Notes: generated from the letters alone by a model not told the origin. A DNA stretch of 64,000 nt from Paenibacillus sp. FSL A5-0031 (GCF_001956295.1 NZ_MRTD01000001.1:496001-560000); one strand, 5' to 3'; shown: positions 8,313-18,500, numbered from the stretch's first letter. Program-made: numbers and translations.

Positions 8313-8326
8313 AGAACAAACGTTTG
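8313..8326. promoter_or_regulatory. SOS (LexA) box 4
   Basis: AGAACAAACGTTTG, two mismatches to CGAAC-N4-GTTCG, lies just after the yneA -10 and ends 12 bases before its start codon. Confidence 0.7.
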
Positions 8327-8338
8327 GGGTGTTGATAA

Positions 8339-8713
8339 ATGATAACCAGTCCAAGTTTTTATAGAACCATTCATAAACAAGATAAGAACAAAGCAAAAAA
8401 GGTCAACCGCTTGATTAGGCATTTCATAAAGCGTCATACTGTTAAACTCGTCGTTTGCACTGCTGTGTTTTTCTTATTGTTCACAAGCTTCCTACTTATG
8501 GGGACATACGCTTCGAGTAATACTCCCGAAGCCGCTTCCGCGGAAGAACAAATTATTAGGGTGCAATCAGGCGATACACTCTGGAATATTGCAAAACAAA
8601 TTTCAGATGGCAGCCATGATATCAGATATATCGTATATTTGATTAAAGATCGGAATGATCTGCAATCAACAGTTATAAAGCCAGGACAGAAGTTAATTAT
8701 TCCTAGCATTTAG
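8339..8713 (+). CDS. yneA: SOS cell-division inhibitor YneA-like, LysM protein
   Basis: YneA delays cell division during SOS. The 124-residue protein has a basic cytoplasmic N-terminus, one membrane segment at about residues 36-56, and an extracellular LysM domain at 72-122 ([14 protein letters not shown] to [11 protein letters not shown]). The N-terminus is some 20 residues longer than in B. subtilis YneA. The start is ATG 8339, behind GGGGTG. Its position opposite lexA and the SOS boxes in its promoter make the assignment firm; in B. subtilis activity is limited by proteolysis after secretion. Confidence 0.9.
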   Translation: MITSPSFYRTIHKQDKNKAKKVNRLIRHFIKRHTVKLVVCTAVFFLLFTSFLLMGTYASSNTPEAASAEEQIIRVQSGDTLWNIAKQISDGSHDIRYIVYLIKDRNDLQSTVIKPGQKLIIPSI

Positions 8714-8754
8714 CTTGATTTTCCATTACAATTCAATAGTTCATACAAAAAATT

Positions 8755-8807
8755 ACTTTCTATTTAAAGTAGATGCAGGCCAATCTACTTCTTTAGAAAG
8801 TTTTTTT
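8755..8807 (+). terminator. intrinsic terminator after yneA
   Basis: Nested stems ACTTTCTA/TAGAAAGT (8755-8762, 8794-8801) and AAGTAGAT/ATCTACTT (8767-8774, 8783-8790) are followed by seven T. It ends the yneA transcript 67 bases before the ABC operon. Confidence 0.9.
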
Positions 8808-8873
8808 ATGTTTACTGCAGGGTTAACCCTTGGTTTAGCCGTCTATTAAAGGGGACTGAAAGGAGATGCTATT

Positions 8874-9593
8874 TTGTTACGAGTTGAAGAGTTATCCCAC
8901 TCATTTATGAATGGGCATGAAACAACCACTGTACTGCAAAAAATAAGCTTTCACGTACATAAGGGAGAAATGATTGCGTTGTTAGGGAGCTCCGGTTCCG
9001 GTAAATCTACTTTACTGAACTTAATGGCTGGCTTAATGAAGCCTACAGAAGGCCAAATCTTTATTGCGGACCATAATATTGTAACGATGAATGAAAACCG
9101 CTTGGCAGAGTTTAGACGGAAGCATATCGGATTTATTTTTCAAGCGTATGAGTTGATAGCCAACTTAACGGTTAGGGAAAATGTGGAGCTTCCGCTTGTA
9201 TTTCAATCAATGCATCCTTCAATACGGAAGAAAAAAGCACTTTCGTTATTAGAGCAAGTGGGAATTCCTGATAAAGCAGAATTATTCCCATCGCAGCTCT
9301 CGGGAGGACAACAACAGCGTGTCAGTATTGCAAGATCATTGATAACAGAGCCATCGGTTATTTTTGCGGACGAGCCTACCGGTAATTTGGATACCAAAAC
9401 AGAGGAAGAAATTATTATGATTTTGAAGCAGTTGAATAAAACGATGGATACTACCTTTATTATCGTAACCCATGAACGTGAGGTAGCAGCACAAACGGAA
9501 AAAATTATCACGCTGCGAGATGGTTATCTCGTAACGGATCAGGAAGCCGCACGAGAAAGTATGCTTGCGGGGGGAATTCAAATTGAGAATTAG
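8874..9593 (+). CDS. ABC transporter ATPase, LolD/MacB type
   Basis: This is the 239-residue nucleotide-binding subunit of a MacB-type exporter. Motifs are Walker [11 protein letters not shown]-loop [14 protein letters not shown], signature LSGGQQQR and Walker [13 protein letters not shown]. The start is TTG 8874, with AAAGGAGA about 8 bases upstream. It overlaps the permease gene by 11 bases. Together the three genes form an ATPase-permease-adaptor operon; substrates of such systems include peptides, lipids and drugs, and nothing here fixes which. Confidence 0.9.
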   Translation: MLRVEELSHSFMNGHETTTVLQKISFHVHKGEMIALLGSSGSGKSTLLNLMAGLMKPTEGQIFIADHNIVTMNENRLAEFRRKHIGFIFQAYELIANLTVRENVELPLVFQSMHPSIRKKKALSLLEQVGIPDKAELFPSQLSGGQQQRVSIARSLITEPSVIFADEPTGNLDTKTEEEIIMILKQLNKTMDTTFIIVTHEREVAAQTEKIITLRDGYLVTDQEAARESMLAGGIQIEN

Positions 9594-10938
9594 TGATATT
9601 ACAAGATTATCATGGGATCAGGTAAGGCGTAGAAAGGTTGTAACGGCATTATGCGCTGCGGGTATTTCTATTGGATGTGCTGCAATTATAATTGCACTCA
9701 GTATCGGTGAATCTGCTCAAGTTTACATTGAGAAACAAATGAATAGTTACTTGAAGATGGATGAAATAACGGTAACGGCGAGTACAGGAGCATACGCCGG
9801 CGGCGGAGCATCCACAGCAGATGAAGATTCTTTGCAGAAAGGCAAGTTAACAAAGCAGAAGCTTGACATTATGAGACAAATCGAGCATGTCAAAGCTGCT
9901 TCACCATATCAACAGCTTAACTATGTGGAGACGATGACGTTAGATGGACTTACTTCACAAATTCAAACTGAAATTATAGGTACAGATATTGAGATGCTTT
10001 CCGCTTTTGGAAATGACATCAATCAAGGAGAAGCAACGAATGTATTAGGGACCATCGTTCTTAACTATGGGGCGACAATGGGATTTATTGATGAAGAGTC
10101 GAAACGTAAAATTCGAGAGCAAATCGATGCCAATCCCTATGATGAAACGGTTTATCAGCAATTTGAGAAGTTAAATCGTGTACCAGGGGCTTTATATCAG
10201 AAGCAAATACAGCTTCGCTCCTCTTCACCTGATGGTCAAGTCGTGTTGAGCGGCCCCCTCCGGGTAATAGGTGTGCTCAAGAAGCCAGCTGGAGTCAGTG
10301 ATGAGCAGTCGATGTATGACAAAAAAGGATATGTCTCATTAGAGACAGCGGAGCTCCTGAGGAAAGAACTGAAGCTAGGGAGTGATGAGCAGGAAGCTTA
10401 TAACTCTATTATTGTAAAAGTAGATAACCAAGCAAAGATTGAACAAGTAGAGAAGCAGCTGCAGAAACTAGTCGTTACCACGCGAACAAATCTACAGCAG
10501 AAGGAACAGCTCGCAAATGAATTTAAAATTATTAAAGCTGCGGCACTTGGTATTGGTGTGTTTATTCTAATCATAGCTTCGATATCGATCGTAGTAGCGA
10601 TGACGATGTCTACCTATCAGAGACGTAGACAAATTGGGATTATGAAGGTACTTGGTGCAAATTTGGCTCAAATCCGCAACATGTTCATCATAGAGGCAGC
10701 ACTGCTCGGATTGCTTGGTGGATTGTTAGGTGTACTTTTCTCCTATTGGATTGTATGGGGTATAAATGCCCTCATTTATAACTTATCCGGCGAGAAGGAC
10801 TCTGTTATTATTTTTATTCCATTTATAACGATTCCAATAGGCATGGCTTTTGCGCTTGCTACAGGTATACTATCGGGTATTTATCCAGCAATAAGCGCTT
10901 CACGTACGGATGCTTTAACAGCGATTAGACGCGATTAA
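9583..10938 (+). CDS. MacB/FtsX-type ABC permease
   Basis: The protein has a first membrane segment at about residues 15-38, a large external MacB periplasmic-core-like domain of roughly 270 residues, and three C-terminal membrane segments of the FtsX fold (IIASISIVVAMTMSTYQRRRQIGIMKVLGA is the typical region). I place the start at TTG 9583, behind GGGGGG (9569-9574), giving 451 residues; an upstream TTG at 9565 would add 6 residues. It is translationally coupled to the ATPase. Confidence 0.85.
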   Translation: MRISDITRLSWDQVRRRKVVTALCAAGISIGCAAIIIALSIGESAQVYIEKQMNSYLKMDEITVTASTGAYAGGGASTADEDSLQKGKLTKQKLDIMRQIEHVKAASPYQQLNYVETMTLDGLTSQIQTEIIGTDIEMLSAFGNDINQGEATNVLGTIVLNYGATMGFIDEESKRKIREQIDANPYDETVYQQFEKLNRVPGALYQKQIQLRSSSPDGQVVLSGPLRVIGVLKKPAGVSDEQSMYDKKGYVSLETAELLRKELKLGSDEQEAYNSIIVKVDNQAKIEQVEKQLQKLVVTTRTNLQQKEQLANEFKIIKAAALGIGVFILIIASISIVVAMTMSTYQRRRQIGIMKVLGANLAQIRNMFIIEAALLGLLGGLLGVLFSYWIVWGINALIYNLSGEKDSVIIFIPFITIPIGMAFALATGILSGIYPAISASRTDALTAIRRD

Positions 10939-10964
10939 TTTATGGTTGAAGAAGGAGCTTACAT

Positions 10965-12047
10965 ATGAAAAGAAAAATAAAGTGGGGAATAATCGGTATT
11001 ATTATTATTGGAATAAGTTTTGGACTATACAAGATAGGCAATCCTCCAAGGCAAACAGAATTCGTTTCTGATTCTCAACCAATTACATTCCAAGTGACGA
11101 ACGAAACGATAGCCAATACGGTTGAAGTAAAGGGAAAATCATTGTATGAGCAGGAAACACTCATCTATGCACCTTATGGCTCCGAGGTTAAACAGTGGGC
11201 GGTAGAAGACGGGCAGCAGGTGAAAAAGGGTGATATATTGTTTAACCTGGATCAGACAGCCGTGCAAAACGATATTTTGCAAATGGAGGCAGTTCTGCGT
11301 AAGGGAAAGCTTGAGGCTGAGTTAAACGATTACCTCAATCAATTGAATGACGAATCAGCGGCGATGGAGTCAACGGAAGAGGCGCGAAAAAAAGTGCTCG
11401 TTGAAAGAGAAATCGCACGTTTATCCAAGGATGTTAATGAAGTAACAGCGAGCATTCAAGCCAAGGAACTGCAGCAAAAGAAAAAAATGCTTAATGAATC
11501 CAGCTTTCGTTCACCAGCAACGGGAATCTTTTTATTCGATAATCCTAACAAAAGGCCACAGGCATTGACCGTCAATGAGTATGTCGGCAAAGTCGTTGAC
11601 TTGAATAAATTGCAATTTATCGCTTTAGTTGGCGAGCAGGATGTTTTTCGAATTAAAGCGGGCATGCCGGTCAAGGTAAAGATGAATGCGATGAAAGAGC
11701 TGAATCTTTCAGGCAAAGTGCTTAAAGTTTCTAAGTTTGCAAAAACGGGAACGGATCAAAACAATTTAAATCAAGCCGCACAATTTGAAGTCGTAATCGT
11801 GCTTGAGCCTAACGATTATTTAATTGCCGGCCTTAGCCTCAGCGGTGCTATTGAAACTGAACGCAAAGAAAATGCAATATCAGTGCCATCGATTGCGATT
11901 ATTCGCGAGAAAGATAAACATTTCGTGATGCTCGATACAGGCAATGGACAATATGAGCGTAAAGAAATAAAGATTGGCCTCGAAACGCCAGAACAAACAG
12001 AAGTGCTTGAAGGATTGAAGCCAGGCGATCAAGTTGTTTTGCAATAA
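10965..12047 (+). CDS. Efflux adaptor, HlyD/MacA family
   Basis: A 360-residue membrane-fusion type protein: N-terminal membrane anchor (residues 6-24), a biotinyl-lipoyl-like segment (YAPYGSEVKQWAVEDGQQVKKGD), a coiled-coil hairpin near 105-175, and a beta-barrel and membrane-proximal domain ending in LEGLKPGDQVVL. In Gram-positive bacteria such adaptors work with MacB-type permeases without an outer-membrane channel. The start is ATG 10965, behind GAAGGAG. It is the last gene of the operon. Confidence 0.85.
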   Translation: MKRKIKWGIIGIIIIGISFGLYKIGNPPRQTEFVSDSQPITFQVTNETIANTVEVKGKSLYEQETLIYAPYGSEVKQWAVEDGQQVKKGDILFNLDQTAVQNDILQMEAVLRKGKLEAELNDYLNQLNDESAAMESTEEARKKVLVEREIARLSKDVNEVTASIQAKELQQKKKMLNESSFRSPATGIFLFDNPNKRPQALTVNEYVGKVVDLNKLQFIALVGEQDVFRIKAGMPVKVKMNAMKELNLSGKVLKVSKFAKTGTDQNNLNQAAQFEVVIVLEPNDYLIAGLSLSGAIETERKENAISVPSIAIIREKDKHFVMLDTGNGQYERKEIKIGLETPEQTEVLEGLKPGDQVVLQ

Positions 12048-12095
12048 CGAATGCTGCAGTCTGTCGTTACTTTATTCGAGATGAGCTCTGTTGCC

Positions 12096-12124
12096 TTGAC
12101 AACTGATTGGTGGAAATGTAAAAG
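12096..12124 (+). promoter_or_regulatory. putative ynzC promoter
   Basis: TTGACA (12096-12101) and TAAAAG (12119-12124) are 17 bases apart. No LexA box overlaps it. Confidence 0.5.
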
Positions 12125-12168
12125 TAGAGAGTAGAGTTTTTTTCATCATGAGAGGAGTAGAGCAAGTA

Positions 12169-12360
12169 ATGGAATTCGATAAAATTATAGAACGTATTAA
12201 CGAGCTGGCTCGTAAAAATAAATCGGAAGGTTTATCCGATGAGGAAACGGTTGAGAGAGAAGAGCTTCGCAAGCAATACTTGACTGTTTTCAAAAGCAAT
12301 TTCCGTCAACAGCTTGATAAGATTGAAATCGTTGATGACAAAGATAATGTTAAGCATTAA
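12169..12360 (+). CDS. ynzC: DUF896 protein YnzC
   Basis: This 63-residue, highly charged helical protein matches the DUF896 family (pattern IIERINELARKNKSEGLSDEE then EREELRKQYL). In B. subtilis ynzC is the last gene of the SOS-induced yneA-yneB-ynzC operon; its function is unknown. I use ATG 12169, with GAGGAG (12152-12157) 11 bases upstream; ATG 12148 precedes that site. Here it has been separated from yneA by the ABC operon and seems to have its own promoter. Confidence 0.85.
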   Translation: MEFDKIIERINELARKNKSEGLSDEETVEREELRKQYLTVFKSNFRQQLDKIEIVDDKDNVKH

Positions 12361-12405
12361 TGAATGTACTGTGTAATCATTTAATATCCAAGATGGGGTG
12401 ATTAG

Positions 12406-13395
12406 ATGAATTTCAAACTATTAGGCAAAAGTGGACTAGCTGTTTCTGAGCTTTGTTTAGGCACCATGACATTCGGCAATACGACAAGTGAGGAAGATTC
12501 GATCGAGATGATCGATCGTTTTGTTGATCGCGGAGGCAATTTTCTCGATACGGCCGACGTTTATGTGAGCGGTCGTTCCGAGGAAATCGTCGGCAAAGCG
12601 ATCAAAAACAAACGGTCTGACATCGTTCTTGCTACAAAAGTGCGAATGACTACATCCAGCAATATTAATGGTGTAGGCTTATCTCGCAAACATATTATGG
12701 ACGGTGTAGAAGCTAGTCTTAAGCGGCTTCAGACAGATTATATCGATTTGTATCAAGTTCATGTATGGGATCATGCGACTCCGATAGAGGAAACGCTGCG
12801 CACACTGGATGACCTCGTTACTTCCGGTAAAGTTCGTTACATAGGATGTTCCAATTTTTTTGCTTGGCAGCTGATGAAATCACTAGCGTATAGCGATGCT
12901 AGCAGATATGTGCGTTTTGTATCGATTCAGCCTCAATACAGCTTAGTGAGCAGACAGATGGATCGTGAAATGCTGTCGCTTTGTTTAGAAGAGAAAGTCG
13001 GAATTATTCCTTGGGCTCCGATTGGCGGCGGTTTTCTAACTGGACGCTATACAAGGGAAGAGCCAAAGGAAGGGCGTCTAACTTCCAAAGTAGGCGAGAG
13101 CGCGTGGACTCTGCGGTCTAATGATAAAAACTTTGAAATTCTCGACGCATTGCTGGAAGCAGCGAAAGAGCTGGATAAATCACCTGCTCAGGTAGCTTTA
13201 AGATGGCTCATTCAGCGAGAAGGCATTACTTCACCGATTTTTGGTGCCAGCAAGCTGGAGCAATTTGAAGACAATATTGGCGCCATCGGCTGGGAAATGC
13301 CTAGTGAGGTTTGGAACCGTTTGGAGCAAATAAGCGCGCTTCCGGAAGATTACCCTAATCGTTTTATAGAAAAGTTTCGCAGACCGTTTGAATAA
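12406..13395 (+). CDS. Aldo/keto reductase
   Basis: A 329-residue NADPH-dependent oxidoreductase of the AKR fold. The catalytic tetrad residues are visible: Asp in FLDTADVY (about residue 48-55), Tyr of DVY, Lys in VLATKVR, and His in YQVHVWD. The C-terminal GASKLEQFEDN segment binds the cofactor phosphate. Family members reduce aldehydes and ketones; the in vivo substrate cannot be told from sequence. The start is ATG 12406, behind GGGGTGATTAG. Confidence 0.9.
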   Translation: MNFKLLGKSGLAVSELCLGTMTFGNTTSEEDSIEMIDRFVDRGGNFLDTADVYVSGRSEEIVGKAIKNKRSDIVLATKVRMTTSSNINGVGLSRKHIMDGVEASLKRLQTDYIDLYQVHVWDHATPIEETLRTLDDLVTSGKVRYIGCSNFFAWQLMKSLAYSDASRYVRFVSIQPQYSLVSRQMDREMLSLCLEEKVGIIPWAPIGGGFLTGRYTREEPKEGRLTSKVGESAWTLRSNDKNFEILDALLEAAKELDKSPAQVALRWLIQREGITSPIFGASKLEQFEDNIGAIGWEMPSEVWNRLEQISALPEDYPNRFIEKFRRPFE

Positions 13396-13421
13396 GGTAT
13401 TTAATTAGGAGGAGAATTTGT

Positions 13422-13928
13422 TTGTCACGTTCCTGGGAGCGCAAAGTGCGCAAAAATATGGATGTCGTAAATAAGCAGCGCAAGAAGCAAGGAAATGGTC
13501 AAATCGTTTTTAATGCAGAGAAATCAGAAAAAATCGTAGGCCGCAATTTTATTGCGCCAATTCTTTTGATTTTGTTTATCGGCATGTATGTCATTTTGAT
13601 GTCCAGCTCCTCTACATTTAAAATGGATACGATGTTTTGGATTACGGTAGGATGCTACATTTTGCTTGCGGCTTTGTTCTTTTTCCGCAGACCGTATATT
13701 ACGATCGGCAAAGACTACATTCAATCACGTCGTCTAACGGGGGACAAGCGTATTCCAGCAGCATCGATCAAAGGCTTCAGCGTGCAAAAAGGTTATGTGG
13801 TCGTGGAGATGCAAAAAGGCGGAAACTGGGTGTTCTCTAAATTGACGAACCGTTTTCCAACCGATGAAATTGGCGAGAAGCTGAAATTATTTGCAAATGC
13901 TAATGGAATCGCTTTTCAGCAAAAATAA
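13422..13928 (+). CDS. Small membrane protein of unknown function
   Basis: The 168-residue protein has a basic N-terminus (about 40 residues), two membrane segments near residues 44-61 and 70-89, and a C-terminal soluble domain of about 75 residues that resembles the PH-like domain of DUF304-type proteins (PYITIGKDYIQSRRLTGDKRIPAASIKGF). I do not recognise a specific family. The start is TTG 13422, 8 bases after AGGAGGAG. It sits between the reductase and the HAD gene with short gaps, so the three are probably co-transcribed. Confidence 0.7.
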   Translation: MSRSWERKVRKNMDVVNKQRKKQGNGQIVFNAEKSEKIVGRNFIAPILLILFIGMYVILMSSSSTFKMDTMFWITVGCYILLAALFFFRRPYITIGKDYIQSRRLTGDKRIPAASIKGFSVQKGYVVVEMQKGGNWVFSKLTNRFPTDEIGEKLKLFANANGIAFQQK

Positions 13929-13952
13929 ATAGGCAGGAGAGTTCGAACAACG

Positions 13953-14741
13953 ATGGCTAAACAAGCAGTATTATTTGATCTGGATGACACATTGCTGTGG
14001 GATGACCGCAGCGTTAAGGAAGCTTTTGAAGCTACATGCCAAGCGGCAACAGCAGAATGCGGGGTTGATCCAAGTGAGCTTGAAGAATCCGTTCGCCGTG
14101 AGGCAAGAGCTCTCTACGAATCCTATGAAACGTTCTCGTTCACTAAGATGATCGGGATCAATCCTTTCGAAGGACTCTGGGCACCGTTTCTTGAAGGTGA
14201 ACAGGAGGAATTCCGCAAGCTTGAGTCACTCGCTCCGGGTTATCGGAAAGCAGCTTGGACACAAGGCTTGAAAGCACTTGGCGTTGATAACGAGAAACTA
14301 GGTGCGAAGCTGGCTGAGCAATTCCCGGCTGAGCGCCGCCTGCGTCCTATCGTATATGAAGAAACGTTCCGCGTTCTAGATGCACTCAAAGGAAAATACA
14401 AGCTGCTTTTGCTTACGAACGGCTCGCCTGATTTGCAGCGTGAGAAGCTTGCTGGCGTACCGGAACTTGTGCCATACTTCGATCATATTATAATCTCGGG
14501 TGAATTTGGAGAAGGAAAGCCGGCAGCATCGATATTCAAGCATGCGCTTGAGCGTCTTGGCGTAGAGACGGATCATGGGATCATGGTTGGAGATAAGCTG
14601 ACAACGGATATTCTTGGCGCAAATACGATTGGTATGACATCAGTTTGGATTAACCGTCACGGCGTTGTTCGCAATGACGAGATTGTCCCATCATATGAAA
14701 TTAAACATTTGGAAGAGCTTCTTCCTTTGCTTGAAGTTTAA
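13953..14741 (+). CDS. HAD superfamily hydrolase
   Basis: A 262-residue haloacid dehalogenase-type phosphatase. Motif I is DLDDT with the nucleophile Asp9, motif II LLLLTNGSPD, motif III Lys in GEGKPAASIF, and motif IV VGDKLTTDILGA. An alpha-helical cap is inserted between motifs I and II (subfamily IA). It resembles Bacillus YsaA-like phosphatases, but the substrate is not known. The start is ATG 13953, with AGGAGAG upstream. It ends in a terminator shared with the convergent mtnD. Confidence 0.85.
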   Translation: MAKQAVLFDLDDTLLWDDRSVKEAFEATCQAATAECGVDPSELEESVRREARALYESYETFSFTKMIGINPFEGLWAPFLEGEQEEFRKLESLAPGYRKAAWTQGLKALGVDNEKLGAKLAEQFPAERRLRPIVYEETFRVLDALKGKYKLLLLTNGSPDLQREKLAGVPELVPYFDHIIISGEFGEGKPAASIFKHALERLGVETDHGIMVGDKLTTDILGANTIGMTSVWINRHGVVRNDEIVPSYEIKHLEELLPLLEV

Positions 14742-14751
14742 ACTTGCAACA

Positions 14752-14798
14752 AAAAAGCCCCTCGTGGACAGCTTGTGCTGCTGAAGAGGGGCTTGCAT
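14752..14798. terminator. bidirectional terminator, HAD gene / mtnD
   Basis: Stem AAGCCCCTC (14755-14763) with GAGGGGCTT (14786-14794), flanked by an A-run on the left and a T-rich tract on the right, serves both convergent genes. Confidence 0.85.
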
Positions 14799-14814
14799 TA
14801 TTTTTGATTTAATA

Positions 14815-15363
14815 TTAGGCCTGATTAGCAGCGAACTTGTCGTCAGCAAACGGATGAGCGATCCAGCCCTCTGTTTCAATGAAGAGACGAACGGCTACGA
14901 TTTGGCGGTTATCCATTAGCGTGAAGAAATGCGGTTTGTATTCCGGAACGGAAATGACATCGCCAGCTTCAAGCTCAACGTCGAAATAACCAACATCATC
15001 AGTACCTTTTATAATAAAGATGCCGCGTCCTGCTGTAATCGCACGAACTTCATCTTCTGTATGCGTGTGTACATTTTCAAACTTTTTGAGCAGCTCGTCT
15101 AAGTTAGGCGTAGCATCGGACAAAGCGATAATATCCCAAGTTTGATATCCACGACGCTGTGCCAAATCTTTAATTTCTTCGTCATATGTCGCTAAAATTT
15201 GCTGCTTCTCTTCATCGGAGAGAACGAATTTTTGCTGTAAATCTTCTGCTAACTTGCTTGGATTCCAATGCTCGTAAAGCACCTCTTGCTGTTCTAGAAA
15301 TGCACGAACAGCCTCTTCCCCTTGAATCCGTTCTTCTGTATTGCGAATTCTAATTTCAGCCAT
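14815..15363 (-). CDS. mtnD: Acireductone dioxygenase
   Basis: MtnD oxidises acireductone to the keto-acid precursor of methionine in the methionine salvage pathway (Fe form), or to a dead-end product (Ni form). The 182-residue cupin shows the metal ligands His99, His101 and Glu105 (VHTHTEDEVR) and His145 (KPHFF). The start at 15363 is chosen because GAGGG lies 7 bases before it; the ATG at 15369 is too close to that site. No other mtn gene lies nearby, and the gene is divergent from metH. Confidence 0.9.
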   Translation of the reverse strand: MAEIRIRNTEERIQGEEAVRAFLEQQEVLYEHWNPSKLAEDLQQKFVLSDEEKQQILATYDEEIKDLAQRRGYQTWDIIALSDATPNLDELLKKFENVHTHTEDEVRAITAGRGIFIIKGTDDVGYFDVELEAGDVISVPEYKPHFFTLMDNRQIVAVRLFIETEGWIAHPFADDKFAANQA

Positions 15364-15404
15364 GAACATTCCCTCTTTTCCTATAGAGATTAAATGATAT
15401 AATG

Positions 15405-15433
15405 ATTATAAAACAAATCAAATGGATTGTCGA
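15405..15433 (-). promoter_or_regulatory. mtnD promoter
   Basis: On the minus strand TCGACA (15433-15428) and TATAAT (15410-15405) are 17 bases apart. Confidence 0.75.
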
Positions 15434-15442
15434 TGGATTACC

Positions 15443-15471
15443 TTTTCACCACACAGGTATTCTGATAAACT
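15443..15471 (+). promoter_or_regulatory. metH promoter
   Basis: TTTTCA (15443-15448) and TAAACT (15466-15471) are 17 bases apart. The 35 bases from the -10 to the metH start leave no room for an S-box or cobalamin riboswitch. Confidence 0.65.
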
Positions 15472-15505
15472 ATGTGTTAATGATTTTTGGGAAGGGTGTA
15501 GTATT

Positions 15506-18500
15506 TTGTCAAAACCGACCATACAACAAATGCTTCAGGAGCGCATACTTATTTTGGACGGCGCAATGGGCACGATGATTCAACAAGCTGGATTAACTGA
15601 AGATGATTTTGGTGGAGCGGAGCTGGACGGTTGTAATGAAATACTCGTACTGACACGTCCTGACGTTATACAGTCTATTCATGAGCAGTACCTTGAGGCT
15701 GGCGCAGATATTTTGGAAACCAATACATTTGGTGCGACGAGCGTTGTACTCGATGATTATGATATTCCTGAAAAAGCGAGAGAGATCAATCTAGCAGCTG
15801 CAAAATTAGCGCGTGATGCATGTGATAAGTACAGCACGCCAGACAAGCCTCGTTACGTTGCTGGCGCACTTGGACCAACGACGAAAACCTTGTCCGTAAC
15901 CGGAGGGGTAACTTTCGATGAGCTCGTCGAGAGCTATTATGAGCAAGCGCTTGCTTTAATCGAAGCTGATGTGGATGCATTATTGCTTGAAACCTCACAG
16001 GATACGCTTAATGTCAAAGCAGGCAGCATCGGTATTCGCAATGCCTTTGACAAACTTGGCAAAGAGCTGCCGATTATGATTTCGGGTACGATTGAGCCGA
16101 TGGGAACGACGCTCGCTGGTCAAACCATCGAATCGTTCTACATTTCGTTAGAGCATTTGAAACCGATCTCCATCGGGCTCAACTGTGCGACAGGCCCTGA
16201 GTTTATGCGGGATCACCTGCGGACACTGAGTGAAATCGCAAACGCTGCAATTAGCTGTTATCCAAATGCAGGCTTGCCGGATGAGAACGGGCATTATCAT
16301 GAATCTCCAGAGTCGCTGGCTAAGAAAATGTCAGCATTCGCTGAACAGGGCTGGTTGAACATTGCCGGCGGCTGCTGCGGAACGACACCTGACCATATAC
16401 GAGTGATGGCTGAAACCATGGCGAAGTATGCTCCGCGCACGAAGATGGGCGAGCATCCAGATGCGGTTTCAGGTATAGAGACGGTATTTATTGAACCGGA
16501 GAATCGCCCGATCATGATCGGGGAACGAACAAACATATCCGGTTCGCGCAAGTTTAAACGACTGCTTAAGGAAGAGAAGTTTGATGAGGCTTCTGAGATT
16601 GCGCGTGCACAGGTGAAGGGCGGCGCCCATGTCATCGACATCAACTTGCAGGATACCGATATTGATGAAGCGTATGCGGTACATCAATTTTTGCCGCAAG
16701 TCGTAAAGAAAATAAAAGCACCGCTTATGCTGGATTCGACTTATGATCATATTATTGAGCTGGGTCTGAAATATTCGCAAGGTAAAGCGATTATTAACTC
16801 CATTAACTTGGAGGATGGAGAATCCAAGTTTGAGAAGATTTTGCCATTAATCCATCGTTATGGAGCAGCAGTTGTTATGATTCTAATTGATGAACGCGGC
16901 CAAGCGGTAACGCGTGAAGCGAAGATGGAAGTTGCGGAACGTTCCTACAATCTTCTAACTCAGAAATATAAGATGAATCCGGAAGATATTATTTTTGATC
17001 CAAATATGTTCCCTGTTGGCTCGGGTGATCCGCAATATATCGGTTCAGCTGTTGAGACGCTGGAAGGAATTCGGATGATCAAGGAGAAGTTCCCGCGTGC
17101 CAAAACGATCTTAGGTCTGAGCAACATTTCTTTCGGTTTGCCAGATTCAGGTAGGGAAGTACTCAATTCGGTTTACTTGTACCATGCGACAAAAGCTGGG
17201 TTAGATTATGCCATAGTTAATACTGAGAAACTGGAGCGTTATGCATCGATCCCTGATGAAGAGCGTCAACTAGCTGAAGAGCTAATTTATAACACGACGG
17301 ACGAGTCGCTTGCTGCGTTCGTTGCCGCATTCCGTGATAAGAAGGTAGAGAAGAAAGAAAAAATTTCGAATCTATCGCTTGAGGAACGTTTAGGCTCCTA
17401 CGTAGTCGAAGGTACAAAAGAGGGGCTTATCCCGGATCTGGATGAAGCACTGAAGAAATATACGGCGATGGAAGTCATAAACGGGCCGCTAATGCGCGGG
17501 ATGGAGGAAGTTGGCCGTTTGTTCAATGGCAATGAGCTCATCGTTGCAGAGGTGCTTCAAAGCGCTGAGGTAATGAAAGCTTCGGTAACTTACCTTGAAT
17601 CATTTATGGAAAAAAATGAATCCTCCGTCAAAGGTAAAATTATTTTGGCGACCGTTAAAGGCGATGTTCATGACATCGGTAAAAACCTAGTCGAAATTAT
17701 TTTATCAAATAACGGTTACAAAATTATAAATCTAGGCATTAAGGTACCGCCTGAGCAATTAATTGAAGCTTATCGCAATGAGAAAGCCGATGCCATCGGT
17801 TTGTCTGGTTTGCTCGTTAAATCCGCACAGCAAATGGTTATTACGGCGCAGGATTTGCGTACAGCCGGCATTGATGCACCGATTCTTGTTGGCGGCGCGG
17901 CGCTGACACGGAAATTTACGAAAACGAGAATTGGCCCAGAATATGATGGACTTGTTCTATACGCAAAGGACGCAATGGACGGACTTGATATCGCCAACAA
18001 GCTGATGGACCCTGAGCATCGATCACGGCTTGAAGATGAAATGGCCGCCTTTAAAGCGTCTGGCGGAGTATACGAAGAAGAGAAGAAACCATTGCCACAA
18101 TTGACGCGGGCTGTTCGTTCCAAAATTTCACCGGATGCGCCAGTATTTACGCCGCCGGATTTGGATCGGCATATTCTGCGTGATGTACCGCTTCCTCACG
18201 TCATACCTTATGTCAACATGCAGATGCTGCTTGGTCATCACCTCGGACTAAAAGGCAATGTTGATCAATTATTGAAGGATGGCAATGAAAAAGCAGTGCA
18301 GCTTAAAGCTACCGTTGATGAAATATTGCAAAAAGGAACAACCGATGGCATTATAAAAACCCACGGTATGTACCGTTTCTTCCCAGCGCAGTCTTCAGGC
18401 AATGATATAATTATTTACAACCCAGTGGACCCGCGTCAGGAAATTAAGCGGTTTTCCTTCCCCCGTCAACAGGTGGAGCCTTACCTATGCTTATCTGACT

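Noticed and set aside
8181-8396. Longer N-terminal extension of LexA
   Set aside because: It would read through the SOS boxes and the yneA promoter; GTG at 8180 gives the exact family length.
15422-15505. 28-codon upstream extension of MetH
   Set aside because: It covers the likely promoter and has no ribosome binding site; TTG 15506 has one and gives the family N-terminus.
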